Positions 25,034-31,617 of a stretch of 34,502 nt of DNA are shown one piece after another. Source of the DNA: Salaquimonas sp. (lineage in GTDB: Bacteria > Pseudomonadota > Alphaproteobacteria > Rhizobiales > Rhizobiaceae); contig JANQQM010000063.1 of NCBI GenBank assembly GCA_028289365.1, forward strand, positions 1 to 34,502. Direction: 5' to 3'. The notes below the pieces were generated by a model that saw nothing but the letters and a program-made list of their open reading frames with translations, had not been told where the DNA came from and did no database searches. Position numbers and translations under genes: made by a program. Every line of letters begins with the position of its first letter. The stretch's first letter is position 1.

Positions 25034-25462
25034 TTATTGGACAAAGGGCGAAATACAGGGCCGGCGCGGGTTCGGTCCAAACGGTTGGAACGTGTTCGAC
25101 GCAATATCATAGGAGCGGTATTGGTTGGCACACCACTGGTAATGCTCCTGCGGATACCCGGCTGCCACGGGTGGTGGAGGAGGTGGAGGCGCTGCATAGG
25201 CCGGCTGCCGATAGAGAATCGGCCCACCATAGGTCGTATGGTAGTGATAGGCATTGGCATATCCATGCGAATGGCAGCCCAACCCCTCGTGGCAATGGTT
25301 TTGCCCTGCCCTGACAATCGTCCCGATCACGGCACCGGCAACAATTCCTCCCAGGACGCCCTTCCAGAAATTACTACTGGCCTGCGCCTGATCACTACCA
25401 GTCATTGCAGGCGTAACCGCCAAGGCGGTAGCGCACGCAATGGTTAAAACCAATTTCCTCAT
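25034..25462 (-). CDS. BA14K-family lectin-like exported protein
   Basis: The 142-residue protein has a signal peptide (residues 1-28, MRKLVLTIACATALA...QAQA), a glycine-rich helix (GVLGGIVAGAVIGTIVRAG), a histidine-rich spacer, a polyproline run (PPPPPPP) and a C-terminal motif HYQWCANQYRSYDIASNTF followed by RRPCISPF. This last part is the mark of BA14K proteins, known from Brucella as an immunogenic 14-kDa lectin-like protein. The AAGGA sequence precedes ATG 25462. It is close to the Arg/Tyr-rich gene on the same strand (127-bp gap). BA14K is largely confined to Hyphomicrobiales, which supports the taxonomic placement. Confidence 0.85.
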   Translation of the reverse strand: MRKLVLTIACATALAVTPAMTGSDQAQASSNFWKGVLGGIVAGAVIGTIVRAGQNHCHEGLGCHSHGYANAYHYHTTYGGPILYRQPAYAAPPPPPPPVAAGYPQEHYQWCANQYRSYDIASNTFQPFGPNPRRPCISPFVQ

Positions 25463-25811
25463 TTCAGAATTCCTTCCGGATTTTCGTATTGGAATAGATT
25501 CTCAATCTTCATGTTAACAATAAAAACCGTTTGCGGTCACCAAATACATGTGACCAAAGGTAAGATTCCTGTTCATTTCGTCAAATTTTTCAACGCCAAC
25601 GAAAGGCTATCCGGTAGCCAGCTTAGCCAAACGGCCTATGATTGCAACGCCACCGCTGCAAGCTTTGCGGACCGATTCACCATCTTCAACACAAATCAAA
25701 GTTACCAGTATTGGCGCCAGATAAATCTGCGGCGGCACTTGTTCGAAAACGCACGATAAGGCATCAAGCAAAACGACGATTCCGATCATTGCTTGCACGA
25801 CGGGGCCATTG
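25463..25811. other. Intergenic region without a convincing gene
   Basis: An 82-codon plus-strand frame (25511-25759) is open here but lacks a ribosome-binding site, recognisable domain or coding bias. No terminator or RNA structure is evident. It separates the BA14K gene from the thioesterase gene and presumably holds both promoters. Confidence 0.5.
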
Positions 25812-26180
25812 ATGAGCAAACCCTCCGGTGAACTGACCTTGAGAACGCTGGCCATGCCTGCGGATGCAAATGCCGCCGGCGATATTTTTGGTGGATGGGT
25901 GATGTCTCAAATGGATTTGGCCTGCGGAATACGTGCTGCAGAACATGCCGGGACCCGGGTGGTTACGGCAGCCGTCAATGAGATGGCATTCCAAAAAGCC
26001 ATGAAGATCGGTGACACCTTGTCCATTTATACCCATGTTGCAAAGGTAGGCCGGACATCAATGACGCTGGATGTGGAAGCATGGGCACAACGTTATCTGT
26101 CCAGCCATCGTGAAATTGTCACAAAGGCGCGCTTTGTAATGGTCGCGCTCGACGAGGACGGAAAGCCGACCCCCGTATAG
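25812..26180 (+). CDS. Acyl-CoA thioesterase, YciA-like hot-dog fold
   Basis: This hydrolyses acyl-CoA to free acid and CoA in the cytoplasm. The 122-residue protein is a single hot-dog domain. The N terminus GELTLRTLAMPADANAAGDIF-type motif (shown shorter: GELTLRTLAMPADANAAGD) and FGGWVMSQMDLA carry the active-site Asp and glycine turn, and AVNEMAFQKAMKIGDTL follows. The length and motifs match YciA. ATG 25812 is preferred over the TTG three bases upstream. It precedes the patatin-like lipoprotein gene by 48 bp; both act on acyl chains, but a shared pathway is only conjecture. Confidence 0.9.
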   Translation: MSKPSGELTLRTLAMPADANAAGDIFGGWVMSQMDLACGIRAAEHAGTRVVTAAVNEMAFQKAMKIGDTLSIYTHVAKVGRTSMTLDVEAWAQRYLSSHREIVTKARFVMVALDEDGKPTPV

Positions 26181-26216
26181 CATTCCCAAAACGCAGACCA
26201 TCTGGCAAAAACTGGT

Positions 26217-26222
26217 TATAAT
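26217..26222 (+). promoter_or_regulatory. TATAAT box directly before the patatin-like gene
   Basis: A perfect TATAAT ends six bases before ATG 26229, so transcription would begin at or next to the start codon. No clear -35 box and no Shine-Dalgarno sequence are seen, which fits a leaderless mRNA. The alternative is chance in a short gap after the thioesterase gene. Confidence 0.4.
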
Positions 26223-26228
26223 GTTGCA

Positions 26229-27389
26229 ATGAGCATTATTCGTTACGCAGTCCTGACAGTTTGCCTGCTTGCTTTGGCGGGATGTGTAACCGCGACCGTG
26301 CGTACACCTTACACAATTGATGAACTGGTAGGCGCTTCGGTTGAGGGCCAATATGGCTTGCGTTTCTTCCCCGACCGAAATCCAGACCTGCAATCTGCAC
26401 TTGGCTGGAGTGCTGCCCAGGGCGGAAAACCGCCGGTTCCCGCCAGCGGTCGGTTTGACATTCTCGCCCTTTCGAGCGGTGGGCCGGATGGTGCCTATGG
26501 CGCCGGTATCATGAAAGGCCTGACGGAATCCGGGAGGCGACAGGAATATGAGATCGTGACCGGCGTTTCCACCGGTGCGCTCATCGCCCCGTTTACCTTC
26601 ATTGGCCCGCTGGGAGATGCTCCCCTGAAGGAAATCTATACAAGCGGCGAAATCGGCAAGGTCATCGGGCGTCCGAGCGTATTTGCGGCGGTAAGCGGGC
26701 CCGCATTATATCCGGCAACCGGAATTGATCAGTTGATCGCCAGATATGTGAATGCAGCCTTGCTGCAGAAAATCGCAAACGAGCACGCGAGTGGGCGTCG
26801 GCTTTTGATAGCGACAGCCAATATCGACGCCAACCAGCTGACGGTCTGGAACATGGGCGCCATCGCAAAAATTGGCGGCGATCGCGGATTGACGCTGTTC
26901 CGCGACATATTGAAAGGTGCCATCGCCATTCCAGGTGCCCTCGCCCCCGTCGAAATCAACACCAGCATCGGCGACAGAACCATCACCGAGCTTCATGGCG
27001 ATGCAGGGGTATTGTCCTACTACTATGCCGAACCCGGCCTCGTGCCCTCCAACTATGTAAGACCTGGTGGAAATCGGGATCGCGCCCGCATGGACATCAT
27101 TCTCCACAATCAGATTGAGGCACCGCCAAACAATGTTGAAGCCCGAAGCCTCAAGCTGGCGGCGCGGTCGGTTTCAGCGCTGACACGCACTTCCATGCGC
27201 CTGCTTCTGGATTCCACCCTGGCGGAGACAAAGACTGCCGGTGTAGAGGTTCGCTATACGGCAATTCCTTTAGACTGGGAGACGGTATCGTCGCTGGGCT
27301 TCGACACCGAATACATGCGCAAGACCTACGATCTGGGTTACAGACGCGCACTTGAAGATACGCTCTGGCAGACCGGACCGCTCGACTAG
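26229..27389 (+). CDS. Patatin-like phospholipase lipoprotein
   Basis: This is predicted to be a lipid acyl hydrolase bound to the membrane. The 386-residue protein has a lipoprotein signal with lipobox LALAGC (lipidated Cys19). The patatin domain begins near residue 74. The nucleophile Ser114 is in GVSTG and the dyad Asp258 is in HGDAGV (DAG in place of the usual DGG/DGA). The oxyanion loop reads SSGGPDGAYGAG instead of the common GGGxKG, a variation found in some lipoprotein members. The last ~100 residues are extra to the core. It may follow the thioesterase in an operon or be leaderless, since TATAAT lies just before ATG 26229 and no ribosome-binding site is seen. Confidence 0.85.
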   Translation: MSIIRYAVLTVCLLALAGCVTATVRTPYTIDELVGASVEGQYGLRFFPDRNPDLQSALGWSAAQGGKPPVPASGRFDILALSSGGPDGAYGAGIMKGLTESGRRQEYEIVTGVSTGALIAPFTFIGPLGDAPLKEIYTSGEIGKVIGRPSVFAAVSGPALYPATGIDQLIARYVNAALLQKIANEHASGRRLLIATANIDANQLTVWNMGAIAKIGGDRGLTLFRDILKGAIAIPGALAPVEINTSIGDRTITELHGDAGVLSYYYAEPGLVPSNYVRPGGNRDRARMDIILHNQIEAPPNNVEARSLKLAARSVSALTRTSMRLLLDSTLAETKTAGVEVRYTAIPLDWETVSSLGFDTEYMRKTYDLGYRRALEDTLWQTGPLD

Positions 27390-27559
27390 TCTTCAAACTT
27401 GCAATTGCTGAGCAATCAAATCTCGATTGTCGCTCCGCTGGCTTCAAACGGTTCTCATGCCGCGCAACGGTAATGATTTCGTAAGATCAATCCGTCCTAG
27501 CAAACCGGAAAGAGTCCACAGCTTTTCATTCTGCGACAAGGGTATTCCGGCAGCACAAA

Positions 27560-27568
27560 TGTTATAAT
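27560..27568 (+). promoter_or_regulatory. Extended -10 promoter
   Basis: TGTTATAAT contains a perfect TATAAT preceded by the TGN extension. No clear -35 is needed for such promoters. The start would be near 27575, giving a leader of about 64 nt for the 57-residue protein. Confidence 0.55.
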
Positions 27569-27589
27569 TCCCGCGTAAAGATTCGGCGC

Positions 27590-27612
27590 CAGGTCATGAT
27601 CAACATGACCTG
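27590..27612 (+). other. Leader hairpin of the small membrane protein
   Basis: CAGGTCATG (27590-27598) pairs perfectly with CATGACCTG (27604-27612) around a five-base loop. It lies between the promoter and the start of the 57-residue protein and has no T-run. It could be an operator (perfect palindrome) or mRNA stabiliser. Confidence 0.5.
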
Positions 27613-27638
27613 CAGATATTGAAAATGGAATAGATATT

Positions 27639-27812
27639 ATGAGCCTGAAATTAAGTGCACCGACAACCATTATTTTTCTGATCTCTCTCGTGGCAGCAAT
27701 TATCAGCCTGCTGACGAGGTATGGCGGGATGAGTTTTGGACTGGAGTCTTTTCACTGGGCACTTCTGGCCTATCTGATCCTGGCAGCGGGAACACTTTTC
27801 AAAGGCGTATGA
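27639..27812 (+). CDS. 57-residue two-helix membrane protein
   Basis: The protein reads MSLKLSAPTTIIFLISLVAA, then a second hydrophobic segment FHWALLAYLILAAGTLFKGV, giving two membrane helices joined by a short loop (TRYGGMSFGLES). It resembles short conserved alphaproteobacterial membrane proteins of unknown function (from memory). ATG 27639 has only a weak Shine-Dalgarno sequence. An extended -10 promoter and a hairpin precede it. It is shorter than the usual size cut-off for gene finding. Confidence 0.7.
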   Translation: MSLKLSAPTTIIFLISLVAAIISLLTRYGGMSFGLESFHWALLAYLILAAGTLFKGV

Positions 27813-28140
27813 CGCAGCGTAAGAAATCACGGTCAATCTGTTTCAAAAAATACGCTGGTTTATTAGTCGACTAAACAAATCAGCTGTATATTTTGACAGC
27901 TAAATTTCTTGCTGTATTCAATGCAGGATTGCGCTTGTAAAAGCCCGCAATCTTATATTGTGTTAACATTGAATTTTTTCTCTGGAATACTTAGTTCCGA
28001 ATTTATATATAAATACTGGATTAATATAGAAAATCTGATTCATCATAATTTTGCAATAATATGGCCATGCTCTTGCCATATTAATAATCGATCGATTCTC
28101 TCAGGTCTGGGTGGGCGTTCCCTTGTGGGAGGACCGAATT
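27813..28140. other. AT-rich intergenic region with palindromes
   Basis: No gene is convincing here. The region has two perfect 12-bp palindromes, TTAGTCGACTAA (27863-27874) and AATCGATCGATT (28086-28097). It also has a hairpin GATTGC-GCTT-gtaa-AAGC-cc-GCAATC (27927-27952) without a T-run. Just before the next gene, TCCC (28119-28122) pairs with GGGA (28127-28130), so the Shine-Dalgarno sequence GGGAGGA is partly within a hairpin. This is probably a long leader and promoter region of the acidic membrane protein. Confidence 0.5.
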
Positions 28141-29889
28141 ATGCCGGTATCGAAGAACAAGCCGGCTCCTGTAGCGAGTCGCTCTGCCAAGAGCAAGCAT
28201 ACCAAAGAAGAAGAAAATTATTCCGCATCATTCGATGCATTTGAAAATCCAAATACTCCGGTTGATCTGTATGAATCCGATTTTGCAAATGAGGCAGAGG
28301 CAGAAGCGGATCCGGACAAGGAATTTTCAGACATAATCAGCTATTCTGATCGGCTGCACCGAGCGATGGCAGCCGTTGACATCCAGCTTGCGCTGGAAGA
28401 TCTGGATCGCGAAGAAAGCCAGCTGGGCGCACGGTCGGCAATGACGCCGGACGCCGACGAAGATCTGGCCGAAGATCTGGCACTTGAGGAACTGCTTTCC
28501 CGAGAATTGTCGGAAGACGCAGATGCGATCGATGAACAGGCAGCGGTTGAACAGCCTGTACATGCCATCCCTTCGCATACTGTACCTATGCACAACGCAC
28601 CTACGCACGCCACTGCAGAAATCCCTGTACAGTCCGATCCTGATATAGATGACAAGGATGAGCAGGATGCAATCGTCGGACTGGCGACATTGCACGTCGA
28701 GCGTGCCTGCCGCGATGTTATTGACGAGGCAAAGTCGGACGCATTGATGCGCCGCATCGTCAAGCAGCGCAAGGAAGCCATGAACATGGCGGTGACCTCC
28801 GACGAGCAACCTGACTATGAGGTCGAGCTCCCGGAAGATGAGGCGCGCAATTCCTTCACCAGCGCCTTCACAGCAAGAAGACTGTCATATGCTTCTGCAG
28901 CAGTGGCGATCCTGGCTGTAGGCATTTATGCTTCGGCCAACATAAACAGCCTGCCGGTATTCAGTAGTGCTTTCCTCGGTCAATCCGAAGAAGCTGCCAA
29001 CACGACAGCTTCGATGACAGCCGTTCCAGGCACGGCATCGCCAACCCGTGACACGGAGCCGGCGCTAACAGCTGCTGTGCAACCGGAATCCACCGAACCA
29101 CCGGTAAAGGTGACTCCAGTTGAAGAGACAACCATTGTAAAGCAGGCGAAAGTAGCCGCACCTTCCAATCCTTCGCCATTGTTGACCGCACCGGTCGCAG
29201 AGGAGGCCACGCAAAAGGCTGATACTGATCCAGCTGCAGTCAAGCAAGCGGTTACAGCTTCAGTTGAACCTTCAAGCAATCAGGTTGAACAAGCCGCGAA
29301 TACGGCGAAAACAGAAGCTGCCCCGGTTGTCAAACTGGCTAACACCGCCACAACAGTTCAGAAGACCGGAAATACACCGGCAACCGCTGTTCAGGCAGTC
29401 AATTCAGTGGCACCGGTAGCAAATGGCCCGAGTATCAAATACTCGAACAGCTATGCGGCAAGCGATGCCGCTGGTTCGGCAAATCAGGCCTGGAACGAAA
29501 ATCTGAATGCAAGAATGGGAACAGGGACGCAACCTTCGACAGGAAAAACGGCTGCAACCACATCCGGTAACGCTCCAAGCCAGGATACGTTGACCGATGA
29601 GGACAGAAGAATTGCCGCATTGCCCGACGATCCACCGCTCCTGAACCCGGAAGAAAATATTGGCAACACGGACGGCACGCAGCAAACGCTTCGTCGTTCG
29701 GAACAGGCAGTAGAGCGGGCGCTTTCGCAGTCGCTTGGTCTTGAGGGTGTGGGCAAGCAGGCGCGTGCCGATCTGAAAAACCGTCTGGTAGCCGGTGAGT
29801 GCCTGTCGACAGCACTAAGCGAAGTCCTGGGACAGGTTCCGATTGTAGCAATGCGTGACTTGATCCTTTCCCTTGATAGCGAGTGTTGA
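28141..29889 (+). CDS. Acidic single-pass membrane protein of unknown function
   Basis: The 582-residue protein (ATG 28141, strong GGGAGGA before it) has three parts. Residues 1-245 are rich in Glu/Asp, Ser and Ala and look mostly disordered with a short repeat-like helical stretch (RRIVKQRKEAMNMAV). One membrane helix lies at about 247-268 (SYASAAVAILAVGIYAS). From 270 to about 510 the sequence is a Thr/Ala/Pro/Val-rich, low-complexity periplasmic stalk. The last 70 residues (LSQSLGLEGVGKQARADL to the C terminus, ending DSEC) look like a small folded helical domain. I recognise no family. Its stop is two bases before the ATG of the TAXI binding-protein gene, so the two are translationally linked. 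Confidence 0.75.
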   Translation: MPVSKNKPAPVASRSAKSKHTKEEENYSASFDAFENPNTPVDLYESDFANEAEAEADPDKEFSDIISYSDRLHRAMAAVDIQLALEDLDREESQLGARSAMTPDADEDLAEDLALEELLSRELSEDADAIDEQAAVEQPVHAIPSHTVPMHNAPTHATAEIPVQSDPDIDDKDEQDAIVGLATLHVERACRDVIDEAKSDALMRRIVKQRKEAMNMAVTSDEQPDYEVELPEDEARNSFTSAFTARRLSYASAAVAILAVGIYASANINSLPVFSSAFLGQSEEAANTTASMTAVPGTASPTRDTEPALTAAVQPESTEPPVKVTPVEETTIVKQAKVAAPSNPSPLLTAPVAEEATQKADTDPAAVKQAVTASVEPSSNQVEQAANTAKTEAAPVVKLANTATTVQKTGNTPATAVQAVNSVAPVANGPSIKYSNSYAASDAAGSANQAWNENLNARMGTGTQPSTGKTAATTSGNAPSQDTLTDEDRRIAALPDDPPLLNPEENIGNTDGTQQTLRRSEQAVERALSQSLGLEGVGKQARADLKNRLVAGECLSTALSEVLGQVPIVAMRDLILSLDSEC

Positions 29890-29891
29890 AT

Positions 29892-30968
29892 ATGCAGATT
29901 TTTTCGAACGCCAACCATGGTATTGCCTTGAATATTGCCAGCATGTTTGTCGTCTTCACGGCTTTGCTTTTGGCGTTCGCCCTGCCCTCGCAATCTCAGG
30001 AACTTGAAAAGAACATCATGACTGGCGGCGCCAAGGGCACCTACATCCAGATTGGGCGCGACCTGGCGGGTATCAGCGCTGAGTGTGGATATACGCTGAA
30101 TGTGCAGGAAAGCGCCGGCAGTCTTGAAAACCTCGTTGCCGTCAAGAACCGCCTGTTCACGCAATTCGGTATCGTCCAGTCGGACGTGCTGGAATATGTC
30201 CGCGCCTATTCGGCAAACGACCCGGAACTGAAACGCTCGCTTTACGGCGTGCGCATCATGTTCCCGCTTTATAATGAAGAGGTCCATGTCCTCGCCAAAC
30301 GCGAAATCACCAGCTTGAAGGAATTGTCGGGCCGCAAGGTGGCCGTTGGCGCAAAGGATAGTGGCACTTTCCTGACGGCAAGTCTGATGCTGGATATCAT
30401 GCGCATCACCGACGCCGAGCGGCTGCCAATCGGTAGTTCTGCTGCTCTACCGCAATTGCTGTCCGGCCAGATCGACGCAATGTTCTATGTCGCAGGTGCT
30501 CCGACCAAGCTGTTCGACGACAACCAGATCGACGGCGCACAATTCCACCTGCTGGACATCAACGAAGCGCCGCTTCGCGCCACCTATACCCCGGCTGAAA
30601 TTCCCGGCGGCACCTACCCCTTCCAGCCCGACACGGTAGATGCGGTCGCGGTCAAGGCCGTCTTGATGACTTTCGACTACAATCCGAAGAAGAGCGACTA
30701 CCACAAGCAAAGCTGCAAGGCTGCCTCCGACATGGCCGCATTGCTGCTGACCAATCTCTCTCGGGTTCGTGAATCCGGCCACCCCAAGTGGAAAAACGTC
30801 GACCTGGCAGCCATCCCCCCTGGCTGGCAGGTCAGCGATTGCGTGAAGGCAGGCATGCGTCCCAACTACAAACTCTCCTGCAAAACCCCCATTGCCCCGG
30901 CGACGGCAGCAGCCATCCCGGCAGACCAGGAATATCTCGACCTCCTCAAACAGCGGCTAAGCCAGTAA
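29892..30968 (+). CDS. TAXI-type TRAP solute-binding protein, orphan
   Basis: TAXI proteins bind small organic substrates (often glutamate or related) in the periplasm and normally feed a TRAP transporter. The 358-residue protein starts at ATG 29892 (a GTG at 29883 would overlap the previous gene by seven bases). Residues 1-37 are a signal peptide. The TAXI core begins NIMTGGAKGTYIQIGRDL and continues with VQESAGSLENL, FGIVQSDVLEY, VAVGAKDSGTFLTA and IDAMFYVAGAP. Four cysteines are spread over the C-terminal part. No TRAP permease genes are present; instead the acidic membrane protein lies immediately upstream. This suggests a sensor or shuttle rather than a classical transporter, but a distant permease could exist. 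Confidence 0.88.
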   Translation: MQIFSNANHGIALNIASMFVVFTALLLAFALPSQSQELEKNIMTGGAKGTYIQIGRDLAGISAECGYTLNVQESAGSLENLVAVKNRLFTQFGIVQSDVLEYVRAYSANDPELKRSLYGVRIMFPLYNEEVHVLAKREITSLKELSGRKVAVGAKDSGTFLTASLMLDIMRITDAERLPIGSSAALPQLLSGQIDAMFYVAGAPTKLFDDNQIDGAQFHLLDINEAPLRATYTPAEIPGGTYPFQPDTVDAVAVKAVLMTFDYNPKKSDYHKQSCKAASDMAALLLTNLSRVRESGHPKWKNVDLAAIPPGWQVSDCVKAGMRPNYKLSCKTPIAPATAAAIPADQEYLDLLKQRLSQ

Positions 30969-31006
30969 CTGCGTAAAGAGGCAACCGGCCGATCGGTCGG
31001 GATATG

Positions 31007-31044
31007 GCCCCTCCGTTTCAACCGGGCGGAGGGGCTTTTCTTTT
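31007..31044 (+). terminator. Intrinsic terminator after the TAXI gene
   Basis: GCCCCTCCG (31007-31015) pairs with CGGAGGGGC (31027-31035), followed by TTTTCTTTT. It closes the acidic protein/TAXI transcript. Confidence 0.92.
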
Positions 31045-31166
31045 GTGAACATTCCAATTTGTCAAATCACACTAATTACAAGCCGAAATACAAGTTGAAA
31101 AAATCGCCGGATTGCTGCCACGCCAGCGCCAATTCGCGCGCACATTTCTCCTGTCTATTCTGCCTC

Positions 31167-31181
31167 GCCGGACAATCCGGC
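31167..31181. repeat. Short hairpin upstream of the EF-hand gene
   Basis: GCCGGA (31167-31172) pairs with TCCGGC (31176-31181) around three bases, about 33 bases before the EF-hand start. It has no T-run. It may be an mRNA leader structure; the function is not known. Confidence 0.3.
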
Positions 31182-31214
31182 AAAGCGTACTCAATATTTA
31201 ACAGGAGAGAATTC

Positions 31215-31436
31215 ATGAAGAAATTGCTCACCACAGTCTCAATATTGACATTTACCGCAGGCGTGGCCTGGGCACAGGATTTCGGTGCCGTCGATGCCGA
31301 CGCCAATTCAATGGTCTCCATGGAAGAAGCTTCAGCAGCAGGCCTTCCCTGGACCGAAGATGAATTCAAGATGGCCGATGCCAATGGCGACGGCTCACTC
31401 GACCAAGACGAGTTCAAGGCTGCAATCATGAAATAA
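31215..31436 (+). CDS. Exported EF-hand calcium-binding protein
   Basis: The 73-residue protein has a signal peptide (residues 1-20, MKKLLTTVSILTFTAGVAWA) and two EF-hand loops. The second, DANGDGSLDQDEF (residues 55-67), is a full canonical loop (Asp, Asn, Asp, Asp and Glu at the right positions). The first, DADANSMVSMEEA, is degenerate. It would bind calcium in the periplasm. ATG 31215 has CAGGAGAG before it. It is a stand-alone gene with a terminator behind it. Short exported EF-hand proteins are common in marine alphaproteobacteria, and the role is usually unknown. Confidence 0.85.
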   Translation: MKKLLTTVSILTFTAGVAWAQDFGAVDADANSMVSMEEASAAGLPWTEDEFKMADANGDGSLDQDEFKAAIMK

Positions 31437-31455
31437 CTTTCAGGATTGCGTTTTG

Positions 31456-31492
31456 CCCCGCCGTGCCAGTATTTCCCCGCGGCGGGGTTTTT
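31456..31492 (+). terminator. Intrinsic terminator after the EF-hand gene
   Basis: CCCCGCCG (31456-31463) pairs with CGGCGGGG (31480-31487), followed by TTTTT from 31488. Confidence 0.88.
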
Positions 31493-31535
31493 GATTTTAT
31501 AGCAGCTCCAGCATTACCGGTGTGCCGCACCCCTC

Positions 31536-31553
31536 CTGACACCCTCCTGTCAG
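31536..31553. promoter_or_regulatory. Inverted repeat upstream of uvrB
   Basis: CTGACA (31536-31541) and TGTCAG (31548-31553) are separated by six bases and lie 65-82 bp before the uvrB start. No alphaproteobacterial SOS box (GTTC-N7-GTTC) is seen in the upstream 120 bp. This could be an operator; the role is not known. Confidence 0.3.
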
Positions 31554-31617
31554 TAGCCAGTCAATTTACTCTTCTCTGCCCCTTTCCATTTGCGTCCGCA
31601 CTGGCCATATTCAGGCC

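Noticed and set aside
25511-25759. 82-codon plus-strand frame before the thioesterase gene
   Set aside because: There is no ribosome-binding site, domain or compositional support.
31500-31617. SOS (LexA) box upstream of uvrB
   Set aside because: I looked for GTTC-N7-GTTC and found none, so damage control by LexA is not supported here.
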